A stretch of 64,000 bases of DNA from Triatoma infestans (taxonomy: Eukaryota; Arthropoda; Insecta; Hemiptera; Reduviidae). The position numbers and the translations under genes are program-made. Position 1 is the stretch's first letter, and every line of letters starts with the position of its first letter. The DNA is taken from positions 1 through 64,000 of the forward strand of contig JAAEAF010007978.1 of assembly GCA_011037195.1 (NCBI GenBank), in the 5' to 3' direction. The notes under the pieces were generated by a model. It saw only the letters and a program-made list of their open reading frames with translations. It was not told where the DNA came from and did not search any database. This document shows, in pieces, positions 22,030 through 33,999 of this stretch.

Positions 22030-24530
22030 TGCACTAACTCGGGGAAAAGCCATCTAATTCCCACCTGCTCCCTTTTCCACCCCTTAAACACAAGTTAAAA
22101 CGTGTCTCTTGATTCTTGCCCCCAACTAATTGCAATTTTTTTCCTCAACGTTTCCTTTCGTTTTCCACCTATCCCTTGCGTTATTAAAATTGATGTACTT
22201 TACTTCAGAAACCTTCTCCTTCTTCGCACTTTCCATTCCAAACACAAACTCAAAAGTGATTAATTAATAACAGGTACGACTGAGTGTAATAGTTAGAGAG
22301 TTTGAGCAATTATTGAGGTGTGTAGAACAAGTTTGTGTTGGTACATGGCTGGTTGTATTTTGGGAGGGTCTTGTGTCGTTCGTTGGCAGGTAAGGGCGAC
22401 GATGGGAATCTTTATGATAGGTAGGCAGCAAATTAGATGAAGAGTTTAAACAATGACGGAAGGGGGATAGGTCGGTGTGGTGGAATGCTATGTGAGAGAG
22501 AGAAGAATCAAGAAACTACAACTTCTTTGGAAATCAAGTTAAAACACGCTCAAAAATAACTAGATTAAGGTAAAAGATGCAAACTGAAAGAATGAATGGG
22601 AGCGAAGAAGTCTGAGTATCGTGGCAAAATGAAAAGTGATGACGTGGGTTGTGACGACATAGTTCAATTGAATCCGACTCGAAAAAAATACAACAGATGT
22701 GACACTCATTGATCTCGCTTTCTGAGTGGAAGTCTAATTGTAAATGCTCAAACAATTTTCTAAAACTAGATGGTAGGTAATTAATGATAAGCATGTTTAA
22801 TTCATCTAATTGCTAGCTAACACCTAGTTCAGGATCGCTGTGAAATTCATGCTAATCTTATCTTTATAATTATTGCCAAATTATCATTATTATTGTTATT
22901 ATTTTTTCTGGCGCATCGACAGCTGTGGTATTACCGCACTCAAAACTGTTTTTCCTCGATCTTTTGTCTCCACACACCGAGATGGTACGTTTTTCACTAC
23001 CTCGTGCGTCTAACACAGTATCTTGTCCAGCAAGGAAGGGTCAAGCAGCCGGTTAAAGAATATGATCCGACGCATCCCCTCTTGCTTCATCGAACCAGTC
23101 GACGAGGTGGAGCGTAGATGTATTATTATTATTTTATTTTTCCTCGGTCTTTACTAGTTTAATAACAGGCAGGACAGCGCTAAGCGGTCTTATAAAACAT
23201 GTTTTTTTACTTTTTTCACTATATTTATACTGTTACGTATGATGGCCTTCTGCAGTAAAATATATAATTCCATTATATGACCCCTCCGGCATTTTCAAAA
23301 TTTTGATATAAGCATTTAGGGAACACTCCTGTAGTCGATAACACTGTCGGGACCGCAGACACTTTGTCAACCTTCCAATTTTTCTTAATTTCTTGACTTA
23401 AATCTGAGGACTTGTATCTATTTTCTCAGTCATAGTGTTTTGGATATTGTGTGGTTCGTAGGCTGGGATATCCGCGGGCACGCCAAAATCTCTGAAGAAG
23501 TGACTGTGGTTTATGAATTTGTAGTATGAATAAAAATATACAACTGCTAAAAGTACTTTTTCATGCTCAGAGAAAATTATTTCGAATCACTTCAAAACAT
23601 ATTTCTTCTCTTTTTGCAATTGGAAAAAGTAAAAATTCAAGAGGTGAAAAGACTATCTAGGAAACTAATATAAAAAAAAATCATAGAATCGGTAATGGCT
23701 TATCAAAATCCAAAGGAATCCCTAAGGAACCTATGAATTAGAGACGATGTTATAAAATATAGCGTAAAGAATGGAAAAGATAAAACCGTTTGGAGGTTTT
23801 GTATGATAGAGTAAAACTTGAGAAGATCAGTACAAAATATGAAGCTTTTGGTAGCTGCCACCAGTTTACAATGGAAAATATCGATACATTCGTTCGATAT
23901 GGGTGGTGCAATGGTGGTTACAAGGAGCGGTAGAAGGGAGCAACTGCTTTCTATATTATAATGTCAGGAACAAGTAAAGGCTTGAGGGCACAAGTACAAG
24001 CAAGCTGGTCATAACTCTCTCTTACTCTCTCTCTACCAGAGGGAGTTCAGCAAGGAGTTGTTTTCTCTTTACCCGGCAAACTCCTCCAGTCTACCGCTTC
24101 GCCGTTCCCATAGCCCATGACGTCAGCACACTACCCGAGGCAACAACGGAAACTATGTTTGGAATGAGTAATGGCCCGCAGGCTTGTAGTGGTAAAACCA
24201 GGCAGACTGGGAAAAGTGGTTTTTGGTAAAACGTGGGCAAGGCATGATGGGCTAGAGAGCCGAAGGCTGATGGCTGGACGAGGAAGAAGTGATGCCCTGC
24301 TTTCCACCGACCCACTACTACTAGTCCAGTAGGGCCTTAGATGATGGATAGCGAACAAGTTGTTCACCCTGGTAGCTAATATTCAAACCACACCATCACA
24401 CACAGTACTCCTAACCTAGCTACTTACTCCATTCGCTCAATAGACATTGCTCTTCTTCGACGCTCTGCAGATAGTTTCATCAAGTTGGCAACCAAAATAT
24501 TGTTCTTAATTTTCCCCAACTGTTTTTGCT
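22030..24530. other. Gene-free stretch of about 2.5 kb
   Basis: Short open frames at 22534-22794 (minus), 22893-23117 (plus) and 24091-24367 (minus) were read on both strands and show no recognisable domain, splice pattern or repeat partner. The GC content rises near 24060-24320. Confidence 0.4.
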
Positions 24531-24689
24531 TTCTCTTACTTCTGTAAGAGGAACTACTACTGCAATCGAATCAACTTTTTTAAATTGCTTTTGCATCGAA
24601 AATATATTTCTGATCTTGAACACAAAAAGTCTGGTGTGAATGATTACACTATAATCCAGAAGACAGCGTTAATAACATTGAATCAACCT

Positions 24690-25150
24690 CGTGAAACATT
24701 TGAAATTTAACGCCACATATTTCTCAGAACTACCTAAAGTCAATTTTGTCTGAAAAACTGTCCAAATAAAACTGAAATAGGATTTAGATAGATCTGTGCA
24801 GTTAGTATCCCAAGTTTAAAGAAAATACTTAAAGCCGTTTTCGAGAGAAATTCCATAAAACTCAATTCAATTTCAAGAAAGAAATGTTTCAAATGAAAGT
24901 GTTAGGCATTAATGTGTATACGAAGTTTATAGAAAATTATTGGATCCATTTTCGAGAAAATCGCAAAGAAGTGGGGGAAAAAAAAATCTTCAGTAAAATC
25001 GCATTTCCGGTTGATGGATTTTGATCGAAATCTTCGTGGCAGATACGATAGTTGTATATCAAGTTTGTGTTTCCGGCGACTTTTCGTTTTCGGAGATATT
25101 TTGTTCACACAGACTGTTTTACAAAAAAATAATTTACCGAAATAAAAGTA
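24690..25150 (+). repeat. Copy of the modular dispersed repeat
   Basis: Direct-orientation blocks 'cccaagtttaaagaaaat', 'ttgatggattttgatcgaaa' and 'tttcggagatattttgttc' are present. The copy lacks the terminal AGTAAGAGAAAG end. Confidence 0.65.
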
Positions 25151-25829
25151 AAAAAAAAAGAAGACAAAATTTATTTCATTTTCTATTTATTTTTAAAAAA
25201 ATAAAATAAAATCTAAGAAAGAAGATTGCAGAATTTCAGATCCACTTCCACAACATACACAGAGACTCACTCTGGCGGCCTGGAAAGTGACTGCCAGTAG
25301 GGGCTTGGTGTGCTGTCAAGTTTGAGTGAAATGTGAGCGGTAGACGTGATGTGAATCTATGTGAAATTTTCTCCCTGCTCCTTGACTTTATTTCCTTTTA
25401 GCCTGGTACTGCCCCTCCAGTATTTTTCCAGACAGATAGATATTCTTCGCTGCACTTTTTTCTCTCTTGTCCACTCAATTTTCTATGTTTGTATTACTTC
25501 TTCACTTTTTACTCCCTCTTACTGTTATAAGAGGAAGTATTGGGTTTGGGTCAAATTTCCGAAAAAGAATTTGTAACCTGTCCAGGAAATTATGCGAAAA
25601 GTATAGATTTCGGATCATGTAATTTTTTTCCTGGTATACCTAATAATTGACATCTTACGCTCTTACCACTGCACAATTAAACAACATACATTCAAACATA
25701 AAATACACGATAGGAATTGAAGAGAAGGAAAATTTCCTATTTTTGAAAGTACTGGTTCGGAGAAAGTAAGATGGAATACTGGAATACGCTGAACCGGAAG
25801 AAAACTCATATCAACATTACAATCCTACA

Positions 25830-26345
25830 CAGAAGAAAGATTGATTATGTGTTGATCAAACCGCCATCAGGAGAGCCGAGCAAACAACGGAGCTGTCCAA
25901 AAACGAAAATCATCTCCTGCAAGCTTTTAAACAAAACGGTTACCGAATAGGCCAAACATCCTCGTATAAAGAAATCAAAGATATAGAAGAAAGAAGAGGG
26001 AATACTTATGAGGGCTGTCCTCCCATAAGTACAAGGAGTGAAAGAGAAGATTACCAAAATCCTGGCAAAGCACAATATAAGTACCATACATGGTACGGTT
26101 AGAAAAATGTCCCAAATGTTTCCAATAATATAGAATTCGATGCAGAACAAGAAGCAAAAAACATCAGAGATTACACACAACGCAACATAAAACTGAACAA
26201 GCATAAGAAAACGAAATGTGCACTTGCAGCATACATGTTTGTGCAACTGGACATGCAAAAAAATTTTAAAGATACCAAAACCCTTCCCCAGGAAAACATT
26301 TATTGCTATAGTGCATTAAGAGTGTTAATAGAAATTTGAGAAAAT
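25830..26345 (+). pseudogene. Penelope-like retroelement: RT C-terminus and GIY-YIG-side remnant
   Basis: Read across frames, the plus strand gives HLLQAFKQNGYRIG, then VQGVKEKITKILAKHNIST, then HGTVRKMSQMF, then KTKCALAAYMFVQLDMQ. This order (NGY block, 'YVxGvxEkIxkiLxkhnI', then the KSAlaeH-type segment) is characteristic of the end of Penelope-like reverse transcriptases leading into the GIY-YIG endonuclease. At least two frame changes and internal stops make it non-functional. The CxxC-containing GIY-YIG start is not recognisable. A 137-codon minus-strand frame over the same bases is antisense noise. A block shared with 4473 follows at 26657. Confidence 0.6.
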
Positions 26346-26654
26346 GAAAAAATAATGAATAAATAGAGACGATGGACTCCGTCTGAGAGAACATGGTGAA
26401 AAACAAAAATAATAACGGTTTTCCAGCACAAAACAAGGCTGCACCTTCCTCCAATAAGATTATGCGAGGGAAGACTGGCCTCGTCATTGGAACATCAATC
26501 ATATATATATGAATGAAAATGGCTTCTTCAGTTTTTAATTTTTTAGCACTGCTTACTATACTACACCAATCACATGCAAAATAATGGGAGAAGTCCGTCA
26601 TTCCTTTTTACTGCTCTGTTTACAGCTATCCAATTTGATTTTCTGCTAGTATTA

Positions 26655-26690
26655 GTCTAGTAATCAAGCCAGCAACTACCCAGAAAAAAA
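26655..26690 (+). repeat. Block shared with 4471-4500, probable Penelope 3' sequence
   Basis: 'gtaatcaagccagcaactacc' occurs in both places, here about 310 bp downstream of the Penelope-like coding remnant. Confidence 0.5.
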
Positions 26691-26699
26691 CCTATAGCA

Positions 26700-27560
26700 T
26701 TATGGAAGCATGATAATGGTTGCGGAAGCCTGAAAGTTTACATCATAAGAATCCAGCTTCATGGTCCATGCTTCACACTAAGGCCTCCATGCCATCTTTG
26801 CGAGGATACAGTTAACAAAGAGCGCAAGACAAAGTTGGCTATGTCCAATTGGCTTTACTGGTGGAAAAATTTAATCATGAGAACTGAGTAGAATTACTTT
26901 TGCCTTGCCCATGATAAAACTTAAAAAGGTCCTGCAGACGGAGGGAATCATAAAACAGAACAAATTGTATGAGAATTGGAACTAGATTATATCCGTTTGA
27001 ATTTAAATTTCCATGTAAAGCATTACAGTATTGTTAAGAAATAACAAAACATGTTTTACAAAGAAAGAAAACTGTATCAGTATGATTCATGGAGTGTAAA
27101 ATATTTTTGATTGATGTATTTTTAATTAACAAAAGGTTAAAAAAAAAATGAAAAAACAAAACCAAATACAAGAATACAATTTTATATACAAAACCGCAAC
27201 ATTACATTTTTGCGCATGAATGTTTTGCGTGGATATCTATGTGTATTTGTGTGACATGATAAAACATGTCCTTTCTGTTTGAAAATGTTTGAAGAAACCT
27301 TTTGAACAAAGATCATCAACGTATTTTGTGGGTGTTTTCTGGTTTTGACACTTACCACATAATATTATGTAGAAATTTTATCAACATTTCCATTGGTAAA
27401 ATATTAATTATTATTTTTCTTTTAGTTTTCATTTTAGTGATGATATTTTTCAAACAAATCATTAAACAGAAATTCTATTAAACAAAGATATAAGTTTGTG
27501 ATTTTTAGATTTTTTTTTCAAGTAATTGATAATCAGCAGTCCAAATAATTTCAGTTTTCC
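26700..27560. other. Gene-free AT-rich stretch
   Basis: I see no gene, array or recognisable element between the Penelope remnant and the next dispersed-repeat copy. Confidence 0.5.
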
Positions 27561-27572
27561 TCTTTCTTAAAC

Positions 27573-28591
27573 ATAACAAAAAATCTGGTGTGAAACCCTC
27601 ACACAACTTTCTCTTACTCCAGTTTTCAAAATTGTGTTTAGAGTTTGTGTACCAAATTTGATGAAATTCGTTGGAGTTCGTCCAAAACTGAAAAAAATGT
27701 TCAGTAAAACCGTACTTCCGGTTTACCAATTTTCTTGAAACTCGGTATTTTGGCCATCTATTCATTTCTAATTAATTTTGTTTAGATAGTAGAATTGTAT
27801 AACCAACTAAGATAGCACCTTTAGAGCAAAACACAACTAACCCCACTCAACCTTTAAAAGCTCCCTTAAATGACTTCACCAGGAGAAAAGTTTCAAATAA
27901 AAGTTGTAGCTCTTTATATGTGTAGTTCATATTCCTAGTTTAAAGAAAATCGTTGGAGCCGTTTTCGAGTATATACCAGAAAACAGAAAAATGCATTTCA
28001 GTAAAAACGCACTTCCAGTTATCCGATTTTTTGCAAACTCGGTATTTCAACAACAAATTCAATTCTAATTAATATTATTTAGATGAGAGAATCGTTTAAT
28101 AAATTGAAATAGCACTTTAGAGGAAAACCTAAGCCCATCCCTCCTCCATAAGTGCCCTTAAATGAATTTTCCCGGAAAAATTTTAAATAAAAGCTGTAGC
28201 TCTTTGTATGCCTAGTTGATATGCCAAGTTTGAAGAAAATCGTCGAAGCCATTTTTGAGAAAATCGCAAAAAAGTAAAAAAAAAAAAAACTTCTAAAGTG
28301 GTACTTTCGGTTGAGGAATTTTGACAGATAACGTACTGTCAGATCGCATGGTATACCTAAACGGAATATCAAGTTTCAACTTCCTACGGTTTTTCTTTTT
28401 TGAGCTATGCTGTTCACATACACAATTCATACATACCCACATATACATACACACACACAACACACCATTTGCAAAAAAACCACTTTTTTGGACTCAGGGG
28501 ACCTCAAAACGGATATTTCCGGTTGAAAATTCGATATCGAAAATTGACACGATTACAATACTTCCTCTTACTAGGAGTAAGAGAAAGTAAA
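27573..28591 (+). repeat. Most complete copy of the modular dispersed repeat (three modules)
   Basis: The left end is 'ctggtgtgaaaccctcacac' with 'aactttctcttactcc' (27583-27618). Three successive modules begin near 27701, 27999 and 28292 (spacing about 298 and 293 bp). Each carries 'aattaatattrtttagatga', 'tttcaaataaaagytgtagct' and 'gaagaaaatcgt'-type blocks; the third is shortened. The right end is a CA microsatellite, 'tttccggttgaaaa', and the hairpin CTCTTACTAGGAGTAAGAG at 28563-28581. The outer ACTTTCTCTTACTCC and GGAGTAAGAGAAAGT form an inverted pair. No coding frame is conserved. Confidence 0.8.
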
Positions 28592-28679
28592 AAATGATAG
28601 GGGTTATACTTGCATAACTGGGCAGTCTTGTGTGGAGCTCCCTTTGTAAAACCAAGAAAGTTTTTGCAATTTAAATTTA

Positions 28680-29115
28680 AACCTAACTGACAGACCTCCA
28701 AAAGCCATCTAAATTTACCTCTCAAAAAATCAATTTTCTTCTTTAAATTTTTTAAATAAAAGTGATAGACATTCAACTGTCTAGATAAAATAGTATACGA
28801 AGATCAACGGAAACGTTGTAGACGTTTTAAAGAAAACCGCGAAAAACAAAAAAAATTGAGTAAATTTTGTCCAAACCACGCGTGACGTGTGTCGGAAGCT
28901 AGTGGGTAACTAACCGGAAAACCTAGTTTTATGTTATCTACGATTTTCTTTTTTTGAAATATTTGGTTAACATACACATAACATTCAATAAAAACAATTT
29001 TTTTTCGTACTCAGGCAACCTCAAAACGTATTTCCCAGTGAAACTCTTGATATCGAAAATTAGACACGACTTTACAAGAATCTAGTGTGAAACAATCACA
29101 CTTCATAATCTTACT
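28680..29115 (+). repeat. Tandemly adjoining dispersed-repeat fragment
   Basis: The last module and right-hand blocks run to about 29060, followed directly by a fresh left end, 'ctagtgtgaaacaatcacac', at 29082. This is a head-to-tail junction of two family members. Confidence 0.65.
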
Positions 29116-29186
29116 ACAATGATTTCAATTCTAATAAATAAACATTCATCATGAAGTGTTTAACAATGTTTTGTGAATCTTAGCAT

Positions 29187-29466
29187 TAATTACAATTACC
29201 ATGGTGAAGATTATTAATTACAATTACCATGGTGAAGATTATTAATTACAATTACCATGGTGAAGATTATTAATTACAGTTACAATGGAGAAGATTATTA
29301 ATTACAATTACCATGGTGAAGATTATTAATTAGAGTTACCATGGAGAAGATTATTAATTACGGTTACCATGGTGAAGATTATTAATTACAGTTACCATGG
29401 AGAAGATTATTAATTACAATTACCATGGTGAAGATTATTAATTACAATTACCATGGTGAAGATTAT
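29187..29466 (+). repeat. 28-bp minisatellite, ten copies
   Basis: The unit 'taattacaattaccatgg' plus 'tgaagattat' repeats about ten times with few substitutions (acaat/acagt/gagtt/cggtt and tgaag/agaag variants). It lies just after a dispersed-repeat end. Confidence 0.92.
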
Positions 29467-29574
29467 GCTTCGTTGCTCTGTACAAATATTTCTTTCTTTT
29501 TTTTAACTGACTGTCTCTATGTTGTGTGGCAGCAGCGGAGGAGGGTAGTCTAGAGTACCAATTTACTGAATGAT

Positions 29575-29660
29575 TTTCATATAATTTTTTTCAGTTTTTA
29601 CGCGATTTTCTGAGCTGCTACGATTTTCTTTAAACCTCTTGTACTATCTACATACATATT
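29575..29660 (-). repeat. Dispersed-repeat copy, left part (interrupted by a MITE)
   Basis: 'cagtttttacgcgattttct' to 'gtactatctacatacat' matches the inverted family; the copy resumes at 30155 with 'tatcacttttatttgaaac'. Confidence 0.65.
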
Positions 29661-30154
29661 CAATGAAAAACGTTTAACACGAGACTGAGGGAACGAAAGA
29701 TTTTTTCGTATTAAACGATAAAATAGCGATTGGTTTTCGTCCCGATTTCTCTGCCATTGTTCACGTCAAAAAATAAGTTTATGTATTAAAATTACAACAA
29801 ACACAAAATTCGCTGATTTTAACGCAAAATTCACCGAATTCGAAAACTAACTGAAATGTTTTGACAATGGTAGTGCCTTTGCCTATAAGCAAACCTATAG
29901 GCGAAAACCTAGCAACAGTGGCAGCCATTGTTTATTTTGTTCCGTCTAACGAAAAAAAAATAAGCCAAAACATCTGCGTGACGATGTGACTGAAGAAAAC
30001 AGGTATATAAGTTGTTCGTCCGAAAAGTGAAATCTTTTCGTGTTAAAAGAAAAAAAAGGTATGAAATTACACAGTATTTTGTCGGGACTGCAGTATGATT
30101 TCATGTTAACTGATTTTTCATGTTAAGCGTTTTCATGTAAAACTTTTTGCACTG
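29661..30154. mobile_element. 494-bp MITE with imperfect terminal inverted repeats
   Basis: The left end CAATGAAAAACGTTTAACA and the right end (reverse complement) CAGTGCAAAAAGTTTTACA form imperfect terminal inverted repeats. The insertion splits a dispersed-repeat copy exactly between 'ctacatacata' and 'tgtatcacttttat'. The right flank starts TATA and the left ends TATT, compatible with TA target choice as in Tc1/mariner elements, but this is not certain. There is no transposase frame. Confidence 0.55.
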
Positions 30155-30645
30155 TATATGTATCACTTTTATTTGAAACATATTCCCGGGAAACATGATT
30201 ATTTGGAATGTCCTGATTGGGGCAGTTAGCCCTATAAAGCTTCCCTATAAAGTACCATATCAGTACAATGCACGGTTCAGCCAACCTATGTAATATTAAG
30301 TAACATACATTGGAAGCATTGGTAGAATTACAAAATAAATTTGAAGAAAATCGGTGACTTTACAGAATGAATGCTGGAAAAACTTGGCGACAGTTTGAAA
30401 ATTTTGCCTAAAAATCATTTTAACTCATAATTCCCCTGGGAAACTTCAGAAATCAACTTTCCATATAAAAAATTTTATAAATAAAAATGCCAAGCTTAAA
30501 TCTGTACATTTAATATTTCAAGTTTCAAGACAAATCAAAAAAACCACGGGTTCTATTTCTGTAAATTCGTTTCCTAAGTTAATCGATTTTCTTTAAATTT
30601 GGACTTGGTAGAACAATCATTTTGCAACTATTGTGGATTAATCCA
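30155..30645 (-). repeat. Dispersed-repeat copy, right part after the MITE
   Basis: Inverted blocks 'tatcacttttatttgaaac', 'taccatatcagtacaatgca' and 'cattggtagaattac' are visible. Confidence 0.65.
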
Positions 30646-30967
30646 TTCGACCGTTTTTACTAATACGCGAACAAATTTAGATTTAACATTTAATAAAATT
30701 GGATGAGAAACTTATTAAAAAAAGACAAGCTATGATTTAAGAAAACGTAGGTACAAAAAAAAAAAATAACAAAATAAAAACTATATTTAATGTAGATAAG
30801 TTTGAATTGTTATAAAGATATGTTAAAATATTCAGTGAGCTGTGGTACAGAAAAACCTTCCATGATTATTATAACAAATAACAGACTGTACCGAGAAACA
30901 CTCTAGGTTCCTATTTCTTGGAATATCTTTAATACAGCTTCCTCCATATCTTGAATATCATCATATC

Positions 30968-30975
30968 CTTTCACA

Positions 30976-31010
<35 letters not shown>
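30968..31010. repeat. (CA)n microsatellite
   Basis: About 20 uninterrupted CA dinucleotides. Confidence 0.95.
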
Positions 31011-31012
<2 letters not shown>

Positions 31013-31706
31013 GTACATACATACACTTGAAGAAAGGAACAAAAACAGCTTCTCCAGTAGAGGATAATAATAATAATAAAAAAAAATAATTGGATAGCTT
31101 CAGATAGTTACATTTCTCGCTACTAGGTGTACTCCGGTCTGGAATATTCGTAAATCACGAGAGAATATATTTTTTCTTCTACCCTACTGCCGCCCCCTTC
31201 CTCAAACCCAATATTATACAAAATTTATTTTGATCTATTTCCTTTGAAAAGGAAAATTCTCCTGGGTATGCTGTGATTGTCCCCAATTTCCGTTTTTGCT
31301 TCTTCTCTATACTTCCAGGAACAATGTTCTCCGGATTTCCCTAATGTAAAAAATTTTGGAAAAAACGGATATTGAACGTGTAATAATTGCAGTTTGATAC
31401 ATAAAGTGTAATGTACTTGCAAGTATATTGTGTAAAGAGTTGTAGAATGAAAGTTGCCAACCGATATGATATTTTTATTTGCCTGTATACATCACTTAGA
31501 ATATAATAGGCTCGTCAATAAAACTTATTCACTTACAAAAATGTACAACTGTGATCACTGACAATGAACTTTACACCCAATAATAACAAACAAAACTCAA
31601 TGGTATACTTTACTTTTAATTCAGTTTATTTTAAAATCATGTACCGTCCAGTTCTGTTTCATAAACTCTTTTACGTTATAAAAACATTTCTTTAATAAGA
31701 AAGGGT

Positions 31707-32390
31707 TCATAATTTTTTTAATTGGAGGTAATCCAACAGCCTTAATTCATTTGGAATTTTATTATATATCTTTGCGGACATAATACTTGGAACCGCTGCA
31801 GATTTTATCAGTTTTTTTGAAGGTAAGTGTATATCGATATTGTTACGTATATTATAACAGTGTCTGTTGCCTCTCGAATCCTTATTTGGATTTTTTTTTG
31901 TTGCGGAGCGAACTTGTAAGATATACAGTGATGGTAATGGCAGGAGGTTTAATGCCGGAAATAATGGCCTACAGCTATATCGAGTTCTTTTGAACATCAT
32001 AATTTTCACTGCTCTTTTTTGTAATTTGAAAATACTCGAGGCATTAGCTGAAACCCTTCCCCTTACAGCTCAACACCATAAATCATCCTGGAGTGAAACA
32101 ATCCGAAATAGGCTAGTCTCATTATTTCTGGTGGAATTTCTTCTCTCAGCTTCCTCAGAAAGAAAGTTATCTGAGATAGCTGACTGGTCAGTTGCTGTAC
32201 ATGTTCTTTCCAAGATAGAGTGCCGTCTAGTAATATACCAAGAAATGGTACTGTATCGTTCTCAAATCCTTATTCAAGCTAAAAATTTTATCCTTAGTCT
32301 TCTTTTGATTTAGCAATAACATATTATTATTTAACCATTTTTTAAGATAAGCGATAATAGGCCCTGCTATAGTGATCTTTAAATCTTTTT
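31707..32390 (-). pseudogene. LINE reverse transcriptase, C-terminal remnant
   Basis: The minus strand reads, in order and across frames, a WLNNNMLLLNQKKTK block (the thumb-side 'WfxxNkLxlNxxKTk' of LINE RTs), FLGILLDGTLSWKEHVQQL, LREEIPPEIMRLAYFGLFHS, then TSCRP/YSCRPLFPALNLLPLPSLYI and IHLPSKKL...KIYNKIPNELR. This is the last third of a Jockey/CR1-group reverse transcriptase and its C-terminal tail. One stop and at least two frame changes occur. The fingers and catalytic palm motifs are missing, as expected for 5' truncation by target-primed reverse transcription. The 148-codon plus-strand frame over it is antisense noise. Confidence 0.7.
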
Positions 32391-32459
32391 CCTATTCCAA
32401 CGATTGGTAGACGTTTAGAACGCCTCTTAGACAGATTCTTTGAGATCGAATTGCAAACT

Positions 32460-32591
32460 TTCTTGACTGATTGGTTGAGTTCGTTGCTTTTTACTTTTTT
32501 GTACAGAAAATATTCTGATCTTGTCAAATTCACCGAAAATACGTGTTTTGAGATTTCTTGAATATGAAAAGAATACGTTCAACGAATTATG

Positions 32592-32636
<45 letters not shown>

Positions 32637-32900
32637 GAAACAATTTTTCAAAACCGAAAAATCGGAGGAAGCTGAAACTAGATTTAAATCTTTTCTGAAC
32701 CACAATTTAATCATTTCTGCTCTATTTACTTGCAGCTACTTGTCTCCCCCCCCCACGCTATCTCTACATTTACGTTATGATAAATGAGTTAAATTTAGAA
32801 GTTGAATGAAGATTTATTATTTTATATATTATAATTATCAGCAATAAGAGAAAGTCGTTAGAGTGTTTCACGCAAAAATTTCTATTTTTAATCCCTAGAG
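32460..32900 (-). repeat. Dispersed-repeat copy with (GT)n, and a following hairpin end
   Basis: 'tattctgatcttgtcaaatt' to 'aatcggaggaagctgaaac' is an inverted right end holding the (GT)n run at 32602-32632. Near 32842-32875 'caataagagaaagtcgttag' and 'agtgtttcacgc' give a second, hairpin-type end. Confidence 0.6.
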
Positions 32901-33224
32901 ATTAAAAAGAATAACTTTAGCTATAAATTTTAGTGGAATAATTTTCACATTCATCAACTGTTACAGAAATATTTTTTGTAATTATGTGTAATATAAAGTA
33001 GTGAGTGAAGTTATGTTTCTCACAAATAACAGAAAATAAAAGTAGCCATTATTATTTCTCACAAGTGAATAAATGTAATATTATTTAACTCTAACTAGCC
33101 TACCATCTAACGGCAATTGGCGAAAACAAGACCATATTTAAGAGTGCAGGTTATAGAGAGTGGGAATATTTGTCTTGAATTAAACTACATTCTCAGTATT
33201 TTCAATTATTCATATTATTTGTAA

Positions 33225-33490
33225 CTTTCTTCCTACTCCTGCTGGAAGTAATTGCGATAGTGTCAGATTTTCGAAAATAATTGTTTTGACGTCCCTGAAT
33301 ATGGGAAAATTTTTAGTGAATGGTATGTGTAAATATCTCGAAAACGAAAAATCGAAGGAAGCTCAAACTTGGTATTTGGTTTAGGTACTACCATTGCATC
33401 AGACAAGACGATTTGGGGTAAAATCCATAAATTTAAGTTTTCGTGATTTTTCTCGAAAATGGCTCCAACGATAGAAACATAAAATACGAA
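33225..33490 (-). repeat. Fragment of the dispersed repeat
   Basis: 'ggaagtaattgcgatagtgt' to 'gaaaatggctccaacgat' runs in the inverted orientation and is truncated after the first module boundary. Confidence 0.65.
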
Positions 33491-33898
33491 AATTTGACAT
33501 GAAAGTAAAGAAAAATTTAAAAAGTTCTCAGAGTATTTAAAATTTAATGTTTAACAGTGGGATAGATCTTCAGCAGGAGAAGTTTTACCCTTCACTGTAG
33601 TAAAGTCCACACTTCGGATAAAATAACGTGTTAAAACGAAATATTAAAAAAAAAAAAATCACTTAACATATGTATTTTCTATCTATCCTAGGGCTGTGTA
33701 TTCCCAACCATTCCCAGTTAGTGTTATATTAAAAAGAAAACTGGTGCTGTATCCTGCCAGGATAAGGATGCCGAGGATGCACTAATGGGGGACGGTAGTG
33801 TGACAGAAAGAACCTGCAAAAAGGAGATAGAGGAAATAAAAGGAAAATATTTACTAGTAGAATTACTGGGGGGTGGGGGTGTATGACGTTGTTGTGGG

Positions 33899-33990
33899 GG
33901 TTGGGGAGACAGCACTCTCTCTCTCTCTCTCTCTCTCACTCTCACTCTATGAGGCGGTTGCTGCTACTCTAAGAAATTCCCTGGGGGCAC
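33899..33990. repeat. ~90-bp direct duplication, copy 1
   Basis: 'ggttggggagacagcactct' plus (CT)n, 'cactctatgaggcggttg' and 'aagaaattccctggggg' recur almost identically at 35577-35660. Confidence 0.9.
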
Positions 33991-33999
33991 TTCTTTAAT

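Noticed and set aside
22893..23117. 74-codon open frame in a moderately GC-rich patch
   Set aside because: Neither strand gives a recognisable domain; no repeat partner in the window.
25845..26258. 137-codon hydrophobic minus-strand open frame resembling a membrane protein
   Set aside because: The plus strand carries Penelope-like RT motifs in order; the hydrophobic look comes from reading an A-rich coding strand in antisense.
31867..32313. 148-codon plus-strand open frame
   Set aside because: It is antisense to the LINE reverse transcriptase tail on the minus strand, which carries the recognisable motifs.
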